Assembly: GCA_947488645.1 (NCBI GenBank)
Contig: CANLAC010000051.1
Location: 1-8,037 of the forward strand
Direction of reading: 5' to 3'
Origin: Actinomycetota bacterium
Lineage (GTDB): Bacteria; Actinomycetota; Actinomycetes; Nanopelagicales; Nanopelagicaceae
Length of the DNA: 8,037 bases
This document shows, in pieces, positions 1 to 4,878 of this stretch. The notes beneath the pieces are model-generated. The model was given only the letters and a program-made list of their open reading frames with translations, had not been told where the DNA came from and did not search any database. A program made the translations under genes and the position numbers. The stretch's first letter is position 1, and each line of letters starts with the position of its first letter.

Positions 1-191
1 AGAGATGTAAGACCTTCGCGAACGCGCTTAACAACATTTTTCACCGGCTTTTGGCGGTGTGATGTTCCGAGAATTGAATTACCACTTGCTGACAACGCTG
101 CAAGTGCCTCTGGACGAATCTTTGATGGTCCGCAACCAAAACGGCCATCAACTGGCTTGATGTTTGAAGGAATAATTATCTCTGCGCTCAT
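1..191 (-). CDS. serC: Phosphoserine aminotransferase, N-terminal part (3' end outside window)
   Basis: Likely PLP-dependent phosphoserine aminotransferase, which converts 3-phosphohydroxypyruvate and glutamate to phosphoserine and 2-oxoglutarate in cytosolic serine synthesis. Only the first 63 codons lie in the window and they are open to the edge. Seen directly: the N-terminus carries DGRFGCGPSK (residues 15-24) followed by LGTSHRQKPVKN (41-52). These match the start of actinobacterial SerC as I remember it (DGRFGSGPSK...FGTSHRQAPVKN in mycobacteria). The His-Arg at 45-46 is the pair that binds substrate phosphate in the family. The ATG lies 9 bp after the pdxH stop, and no good Shine-Dalgarno sequence precedes it, so it is probably translated by coupling or reinitiation from pdxH. 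Identification is firm from the motifs, although the PLP-lysine region is not visible. Confidence 0.9.
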   Translation of the reverse strand, partial: MSAEIIIPSNIKPVDGRFGCGPSKIRPEALAALSASGNSILGTSHRQKPVKNVVKRVREGLTS

Positions 192-200
192 GGGCTAAGA

Positions 201-866
201 CTAAGGGTAGTACCTATTGAGTTCCCAATCGGCGGTGGTGTTATCCCGCTCATAGCGCAAACGATCGTGCAAACGTGAGTATCGACCTTGCCAGAACTCA
301 ATATTTAATGGCGTGACGCGATATCCACCCCAATGTGGCGGACGTGGAACGGTTGTTCCTTCGGGCCACTTCTGCTGTGCACCTTCAACTCGCTGTTCTA
401 ATTCTGCGCGAGATGCTAAAGGTGAAGATTGGTGACTTGCCCAGGCACCAATTTGGGATCCCCAGGGACGAGTTGCGAAATAGTCATCTGATTCTTCGTC
501 CGAAACTTTTTCAGCAATCCCACTAATGCAAACTTGTCGTTCCATTGCATACCAAGGAAACAACAAAGAAACATTTGGATTTAGATCAATGGCATGTGCC
601 TTACGAGATTCGTAATTTGTAAAGAATGTAAAACCACCTTCAGAAATATCTTTGAGCAAAACAGTACGAGTATGTATCTGCGAATCACTTGATAATGTTG
701 AAAGAACCATTGCATTTGCTTCAACAATTACAGTGTTTTCATGTGCTTGTTTTAGCCACATTGCAAAAGCTTCAAAAGGATTGGCAGGCAGAGTTTCTAA
801 ACCGGCATCACCATAGGAACGGCGCATTGCTCGGATCTCTTCGCGGGTGACCGGCTCTTCGCTCAT
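201..866 (-). CDS. pdxH: Pyridoxamine/pyridoxine 5'-phosphate oxidase
   Basis: FMN-dependent cytosolic oxidase that converts pyridoxine or pyridoxamine 5'-phosphate to pyridoxal 5'-phosphate (PLP), in vitamin B6 salvage. At 221 residues it is full length for the family. Seen directly: RTVLLK (67-72) and FFTNYESRKA (81-90) in the FMN-binding barrel, RPWGSQIGAWASHQSSPL (133-150), and the C-terminal family signature IEFWQGRYSRLHDR (189-202), which fits E-x-W-Q-x4-R-L-H-D-R. The protein ends in RYYP where many homologues end in RLAP or RLSP. The ATG at 866 gives the usual N-terminus (TREEIRAMRRSYGDAGL). Only a weak AGGG lies just upstream, so ribosome binding may be poor. It appears to lead a pdxH-serC transcript divergent from the maltodextrin operon. 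It supplies PLP, the cofactor of SerC. Confidence 0.96.
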   Translation of the reverse strand: MSEEPVTREEIRAMRRSYGDAGLETLPANPFEAFAMWLKQAHENTVIVEANAMVLSTLSSDSQIHTRTVLLKDISEGGFTFFTNYESRKAHAIDLNPNVSLLFPWYAMERQVCISGIAEKVSDEESDDYFATRPWGSQIGAWASHQSSPLASRAELEQRVEGAQQKWPEGTTVPRPPHWGGYRVTPLNIEFWQGRYSRLHDRLRYERDNTTADWELNRYYP

Positions 867-916
867 TGCCCTATCGAACCCCAGAATGCCAGTGAATGCA
901 CTTCAAAACCTGGTAA

Positions 917-936
917 CTGCAAACCCTTATGCAAGC
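917..936. promoter_or_regulatory. TGCAA direct repeat, candidate operator
   Basis: TGCAAAC (918-924) and TGCAAGC (930-936) form a direct repeat with a 12-bp period, about one helical turn. On the other strand this reads GCTTGCA and GTTTGCA. From memory, alpha-amylase and maltose promoters of Streptomyces controlled by the LacI-family repressor MalR/Reg1 carry similar CTTGCA-type repeats. The repeat lies just upstream of the A+T-rich patch in the divergent promoter region, where an operator would be expected. The match is short and could be chance. Confidence 0.3.
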
Positions 937-940
937 CTTC

Positions 941-963
941 CCTTTTATAACAATTTAATAAAA
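941..963. promoter_or_regulatory. A+T-rich patch, probable divergent promoter core
   Basis: This is the most A+T-rich stretch between pdxH and malE. On the plus strand it offers TATAAC (946-951) and TTTAAT (954-959) as -10 candidates. A malE transcript from here would have a leader of about 125 nt. Read on the minus strand it also contains TATAAA-like sequence for pdxH. No convincing -35 box at 16-18 bp was found in either direction, so the exact start sites are unknown. Confidence 0.35.
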
Positions 964-998
964 GTGCCTCCAAAACCCACTGTTATCGGAGGAGTTTG

Positions 999-1076
999 TT
1001 GCATTTGAGCCTCAATAGGAGTGGGATGAGGTCACAAGGAAGCCTGAACCTCCAAGAAGTGGCTTCAAAATCTTAA
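999..1076 (+). CDS. Possible 25-codon leader ORF upstream of malE
   Basis: TTG at 999-1001 follows a strong Shine-Dalgarno sequence GGAGGAG (988-994). The frame stays open for 25 codons to TAA at 1074-1076. An in-frame ATG at 1026 has its own AGGAG (1017-1021), so the same frame has two start options. The stop shares bases with the malE ribosome binding site AAAGGAG (1075-1081), an arrangement typical of translational coupling. The peptide would be polar and serine-rich (6 of 25) and resembles nothing I know. It has no sugar- or amino-acid-sensing run that I can identify. The ORF may be chance. The two ribosome-site/start pairs and the position of the stop are its only support. Confidence 0.3.
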   Translation: MHLSLNRSGMRSQGSLNLQEVASKS

Positions 1077-1081
1077 AGGAG
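1075..1081 (+). promoter_or_regulatory. malE ribosome binding site
   Basis: AAAGGAG lies 9 nt before the GTG at 1091 and fixes that codon as the malE start. An upstream ACCTCC (1048-1053) could pair with its GGAG, and the stop of the possible leader ORF overlaps it. Confidence 0.8.
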
Positions 1082-1090
1082 AACAATTTA

Positions 1091-2350
1091 GTGAAGAACA
1101 GACTACTTAAGGGTCTTGCTCTTGCTGTAACAATGTCATTTGCCGCTGGCTTGACAATTGTTCCTGCGCAAGCCGCAAGTGAAATTCTTATTTGGGCCGA
1201 TGAAACACGCGGACCTAACCTAACAAAAGTATTTGCAAAGAAGGGTGACTGGGTTCCAGGAAGCACAATCAAGGTCGTATCTTTTTCAAGTTACGATGCA
1301 TTGAAAGATGCACTTGATAAGGCATCCGGCACAACCGGTCCAGATATTTTCGTTGCAGGTAACGACTGGGTTCCAGCTTTAGCTAAGAGCGGAAAGCTTG
1401 CTCCTGTAGTTTTAACTGCAGCGCAGAAGGCACAGTTCACTCCAAGCCAATTCTTTGATCTTTCATTCGGTGGAAAGCTTTACGGAGTTCCTGTAGATGT
1501 AAACAACGTTGGAATGGTTTACAACACAAAGCTAGTAAAGTCAGCACCAAAGACATACGGTGACATGGTTAAGTTCTACCTTGCTAACAAGTCAAAGTTG
1601 GGCCTTAAGGCTGGACTTTGTGTTGCTGGTGGTGGAATGTCATGGGGCGCTCTTTCAGGATTCTCAGCACTTGGTGCAGAGCCATACATCATGAACGCCG
1701 ATGGAACTGTTAACTACAATAAGAGCTTTGACCCAGCAGTATTTGCTAAGAACGTAAGCACATTACTTCTTGACAAAAAGGGTAAGAGCAATGGCTTCTG
1801 GCCAGCAACTGACACTGGTTGCCAGGATAACTACCTAGCTGGCAAGGTTCCATTTGCAATTATTGGTAACTGGCACTGGCGTACATTTGCAGAAGCTGGT
1901 TTTGATATGAACATCCAACCTGTTCCAGGTGTAAAGGCCGGAACTTACGGCAAGATGTTCGGATCTGTTAGCGGTGCATTCCTTACTTCATATGCAGAAG
2001 CACACGGAGTAGCTGTTCCAGCTAAGTCACTTCTAACTAGCTTCTTTGCATCAACAAAGGGTCAAGTTGCTTATCAGGCAGAAGAAGGCCGTCCACCTGC
2101 CGAGAAGGGCGCTCAAAAGAGTCAGCTCGTACTTGGTGGCCAGAAGGCTATGGGAGCGGCTGCAGGCCTCTCCTCAATTCCACAGATTGGTGCGTTCTTG
2201 AACACTAATGCTGGCGGAGCAAACTACTGGGATTCAGCTCCAGCGTATTGGACTGCAGTCTTGGTAGACGGAAAGAATCCACTTGTAGAAGCTAAGAAGC
2301 TTGCTGCAATTTGGAAGGCTAACGTCGCAGCAGGAAAGGCTGACCTCTAA
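1091..2350 (+). CDS. malE: Maltose/maltodextrin ABC transporter substrate-binding protein
   Basis: Extracytoplasmic receptor that should capture maltose and maltodextrins and deliver them to MalF/MalG. The protein has 419 residues. Residues 1-28 form a signal peptide: basic MKNRLLKG, a hydrophobic core, then VPAQA-A, a signal peptidase I site after residue 28. The mature part has family 1 binding-protein features: ILIWADETRG (32-41), GPDIFVAGNDWV (83-94), YGVPVDVNNVGMVYNTKLV (131-149) and VPFAIIGNWHWR (253-264). The aromatic GNWHW and the ANYWDSAPAYW stretch (377-387) are plausible sugar-stacking sites. Odd points: no lipobox cysteine occurs near the N-terminus, although many Gram-positive binding proteins are lipid-anchored. 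The only cysteines are C177 and C244, which could form a disulfide. It is the first structural gene of the operon. Maltodextrin specificity is inferred from the adjoining malF, malG and amylase genes; another oligosaccharide is possible. Confidence 0.88.
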   Translation: MKNRLLKGLALAVTMSFAAGLTIVPAQAASEILIWADETRGPNLTKVFAKKGDWVPGSTIKVVSFSSYDALKDALDKASGTTGPDIFVAGNDWVPALAKSGKLAPVVLTAAQKAQFTPSQFFDLSFGGKLYGVPVDVNNVGMVYNTKLVKSAPKTYGDMVKFYLANKSKLGLKAGLCVAGGGMSWGALSGFSALGAEPYIMNADGTVNYNKSFDPAVFAKNVSTLLLDKKGKSNGFWPATDTGCQDNYLAGKVPFAIIGNWHWRTFAEAGFDMNIQPVPGVKAGTYGKMFGSVSGAFLTSYAEAHGVAVPAKSLLTSFFASTKGQVAYQAEEGRPPAEKGAQKSQLVLGGQKAMGAAAGLSSIPQIGAFLNTNAGGANYWDSAPAYWTAVLVDGKNPLVEAKKLAAIWKANVAAGKADL

Positions 2351-2393
2351 GAGATTTCTCTTAGGGAATGAAAGTTAGAAGTTAAAACTTTCA
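2348..2393 (+). repeat. Two small inverted repeats after malE
   Basis: TAAGAGA/TCTCTTA (2348-2354 with 2357-2363) overlaps the malE stop codon. TGAAAGTT/AACTTTCA (2369-2376 with 2386-2393) is an 8-bp stem with a 9-nt loop. Both are A+T-rich and weak compared with the GC-rich hairpin that follows. They may help protect the 3' end of malE mRNA. Confidence 0.4.
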
Positions 2394-2409
2394 CAGTCTA
2401 AAAGTTCAA

Positions 2410-2442
2410 TAGCGTGGGCGGGATCAAATCCCGCCCACGCTA
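2410..2442 (+). terminator. Strong GC-rich hairpin between malE and malF
   Basis: TAGCGTGGGCGGGAT (2410-2424) is perfectly complementary to ATCCCGCCCACGCTA (2428-2442). This gives a 15-bp stem, with 10 G-C pairs, and a 3-nt CAA loop (or 14 bp with a 5-nt loop). It stands out sharply from its A+T-rich surroundings. The downstream sequence CTACTTTCACATTCT is T-rich but not a clean U-tract. It is most likely a partial terminator or mRNA-stabilising structure that keeps malE mRNA more abundant than malFG mRNA. Confidence 0.75.
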
Positions 2443-2452
2443 CTACTTTCAC

Positions 2453-2464
2453 ATTCTGCAGAAT
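2453..2464. promoter_or_regulatory. 12-bp perfect palindrome upstream of malF, candidate operator
   Basis: ATTCTGCAGAAT is a perfect palindrome between the GC-rich hairpin and the malF ribosome binding site AAGGAAG (2473-2479). Its size and symmetry would suit a dimeric regulator at a secondary malF promoter. No convincing -10/-35 pair was found beside it. Confidence 0.2.
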
Positions 2465-2489
2465 TTAGTAATAAGGAAGCGGTAAAAAA

Positions 2490-4028
2490 GTGAGTGGTAT
2501 TTTTCGAGGTAAGTTTGCATTAATCCTCAAGATAATCATCCTTGCAGGCGTGACAGCAATATTGAGCTTATTGGCTCAGAGCGCCGTCGCCTCGGGTGAA
2601 ATCGCGATCGGCGTATTTCTTGTTATTTCAATCGTGGCGCTGAATTTTACCTATTTCACAAAAATTTCAATCCCGCTTAAATTTTTCGTACCGGGAATTC
2701 TCTTTTTTATTGCCTTTGTAATTGCACCAATTCTTTTCACAGTTTTAATGTCTACCTATAATTATCAAACCGGAAACTATATTTCCAAAGATGCTGCAAT
2801 TGAACAGGTCTTGATTCGTGGCGTTGAACCCGATGCTAATCAAACTACTTTTGATCTTGTTTCAGGAAAAGCTGCAAACGGTAGTGAAGCCATCTTGGTT
2901 TCAGATATTGCCAATCAAAAATTCTTTATCTCCACCAAAGATGAATTAACTGCGCTAGATGCAGGTCAACTAACAATTAATGAATATGGCGTCGCGACAA
3001 CAGCGCCAGGCTTTACCGAACTTTCAGCAGATGAATTGGCTACAAGTGATGCCTACACCAAGATCAGATACAAATACGTAGATGACTATTACATAGTCAT
3101 TGAAGGTCAAGGAGTCGGTGCTGTCTTTAGGCAAGCACTTGCTTACGATGAAAAGTCAGACACGATGAAGAATCTTCAAACTGGAGAAATCTATGTTGAT
3201 AACAACAGAGGTAACTACGTCCTTGAAGGATCACCCGAGACAATTTTGACACCAGGATGGCGAGCTCCTGTTTGGTTTGAAAACTACACAAAGTTAGTAA
3301 CCGATGAGCGAGTGCGAACCCCACTCATTAAGGTTTTTATCTGGACGGTTATTTTCGCGGCATTAACAGTTTTAAGCACCTTCGCCTTCGGTCTCTTGCT
3401 TGCACTTGCACTTAACCGAAAGATGCGTGGGCGACGCATCTACCGCTCTATTTTGATCTTGCCGTATGCAATGCCCAGCATCATGAGTATTTTGATTTGG
3501 GCAGGAATGTTTAATACTGAATTTGGTGCCATCAATAATCTTTTGAATACGGATATTGCATGGTTCTCGAGTCCTAACTTCGCTCGGGCCGCAGTACTAC
3601 TAGTAAATCTATGGTTAGGTTTTCCTTATTTCTATTTGATCTGCTCTGGTTCTTTGCAAGCAATTCCATCTGAACTCCAAGAGGCGGCAGCAATTGATGG
3701 CGCAAACCCACGCCAAGTCTTTAGAAGTATTACCCTCCCACTTCTTTTGCAGATTCTCTCGCCACTTCTCATTGCATCATTTGCCTTTAATTTTAACAAT
3801 TTCAATTTGATTTATCTCTTAACAGGCGGTGGTCCAAGAAACACCTTGGATGGTGAAATTGCAGGAGCCACAGATATTTTGATCAGCTACACATATCAAA
3901 TTGCGTTCGGTCGAAATATCCTTGACTTCGGACTTGCTAGTGCAATTTCGGTCTTGATTTTCTTCCTCGTAGCTTCAATTTCCTTCTACGGTTTGCGTAA
4001 ATCAAAAGTAATGGAGACCTTCGGATGA
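2490..4028 (+). CDS. malF: Maltose/maltodextrin ABC transporter permease, long-loop type
   Basis: Membrane subunit that with MalG forms the sugar channel. The 512 residues closely match the 514 of E. coli MalF. About eight membrane segments are visible: roughly 8-28, 36-57, 64-89, 279-308, 318-341, 365-388, 421-445 and 480-500. Between the third and fourth lies an external loop of about 185 residues (92-277), the position and size of the E. coli P2 loop. Its end (TPGW...VWFENYTKLVTDE, 254-273) resembles the enterobacterial sequence. The cytoplasmic EAA loop that docks the ATPase is intact: EAAAIDGANPRQVFRSITLP (398-417). ASFAFNFNNFNLIYLLTGGGP (429-449) lines the channel in the family. The GTG start follows AAGGAAG by 10 nt; the first helix begins almost at once, so no large N-terminal extension is missing. 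The stop overlaps the malG start (ATGA). Confidence 0.95.
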   Translation: MSGIFRGKFALILKIIILAGVTAILSLLAQSAVASGEIAIGVFLVISIVALNFTYFTKISIPLKFFVPGILFFIAFVIAPILFTVLMSTYNYQTGNYISKDAAIEQVLIRGVEPDANQTTFDLVSGKAANGSEAILVSDIANQKFFISTKDELTALDAGQLTINEYGVATTAPGFTELSADELATSDAYTKIRYKYVDDYYIVIEGQGVGAVFRQALAYDEKSDTMKNLQTGEIYVDNNRGNYVLEGSPETILTPGWRAPVWFENYTKLVTDERVRTPLIKVFIWTVIFAALTVLSTFAFGLLLALALNRKMRGRRIYRSILILPYAMPSIMSILIWAGMFNTEFGAINNLLNTDIAWFSSPNFARAAVLLVNLWLGFPYFYLICSGSLQAIPSELQEAAAIDGANPRQVFRSITLPLLLQILSPLLIASFAFNFNNFNLIYLLTGGGPRNTLDGEIAGATDILISYTYQIAFGRNILDFGLASAISVLIFFLVASISFYGLRKSKVMETFG

Positions 4029-4876
4029 CAAAATGGCTGAGAGAGAATCTATGGCGACACACATTCGCAATAATTATGTGCGTCTTTGCCTTGTTCCCAC
4101 TTTATCTAGTTGTGCTCTCCTCGTTTAACCCAACCGGAAGCCTTAACCTCACTTCATTCGTGCCACGTGAGATTTCTTTTGAAAACTACAAAATGCTTTT
4201 TTCTTCACCTAAAATTCCATTTTTGTCATGGGTGAAAAACTCATTGATTATTGCTTCAGTAGTTGCGATTAGCTCAGTAGTAATCGGTGCTGCTTCAGCT
4301 TTCGCATTTAGCCGATTGAAGTTCAAAGGTAAGAAGTTCGGTATTCAATTACTGCTTCTGGTTCAGATGTTCCCTTCAATTTTGGCACTTTCAGCTGTGT
4401 ACGTGATCATGGAGCGCGTGTATTCATTCGCACCAGGAATTGGTCTTGGTACCCAAGCAGGCTTGATTCTTGTCTATCTGGGCGGATCAATGGGCGTCAA
4501 TATCTGGCTGTTAAAGGGTTTTGTTGATTCAATCCCTGCAGAACTTGATGAGGCAGCAAAGATCGACGGTGCTAGCCCTGTTCAAACCTATTGGTTGATT
4601 TTCATTCCATTGGCAACCCCGGTTCTTGCCGTTGTTTGCTTGCTGAGCTTTATTGGCACATTCAATGAGTTTATTGTTGCTCGTTTGTTCTTGGTGGAAA
4701 TGAGCGGTCGCACTGTTGCTGTTGGTTTGCAACAGTTTATCGGAGGACAATACGCAAGTAACTGGGGTGCTTTTGCCGCTGGTTCAATACTTGCGTCAAT
4801 TCCGATCGTCATCATCTTCTTGTCACTTCAGAAATACATCGTGAATGGTCTTACCGCCGGATCTGTAAAGGGATAA
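4025..4876 (+). CDS. malG: Maltose/maltodextrin ABC transporter permease
   Basis: Second membrane subunit of the transporter, partner of MalF. At 283 residues it is close to the 296 of E. coli MalG. Six membrane segments are visible: about 13-33, 70-97, 107-128, 143-164, 196-218 and 246-270. The EAA loop that contacts the ATPase is complete: DEAAKIDGASPVQTYWLIFIPL (175-196, key E176, A177, A178, G182). SFNPTGSL (33-40) and the segment FENYKMLFS (52-60) are in the expected external region after helix 1. The ATG overlaps the malF stop as ATGA, so translation is probably coupled. The protein ends ...VNGLTAGSVKG, the usual type of MalG C-terminus. No ATPase gene follows; the next gene starts 2 bp downstream. 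Confidence 0.95.
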   Translation: MTKWLRENLWRHTFAIIMCVFALFPLYLVVLSSFNPTGSLNLTSFVPREISFENYKMLFSSPKIPFLSWVKNSLIIASVVAISSVVIGAASAFAFSRLKFKGKKFGIQLLLLVQMFPSILALSAVYVIMERVYSFAPGIGLGTQAGLILVYLGGSMGVNIWLLKGFVDSIPAELDEAAKIDGASPVQTYWLIFIPLATPVLAVVCLLSFIGTFNEFIVARLFLVEMSGRTVAVGLQQFIGGQYASNWGAFAAGSILASIPIVIIFLSLQKYIVNGLTAGSVKG

Positions 4877-4878
4877 CG

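Noticed and set aside
335..526. Plus-strand 63-codon open frame inside pdxH
   Set aside because: It lies antisense to a clearly conserved gene, has no domain-like sequence and no supporting context.
867..1090. CRISPR, tRNA or known riboswitch in the divergent gap
   Set aside because: No spaced identical repeats, cloverleaf or recognisable riboswitch core was seen; only short repeats and small stems.
1012..1272. Minus-strand open frame across the malE start
   Set aside because: It is antisense to the malE leader and signal peptide, and the malE reading is well supported by motifs and ribosome site.
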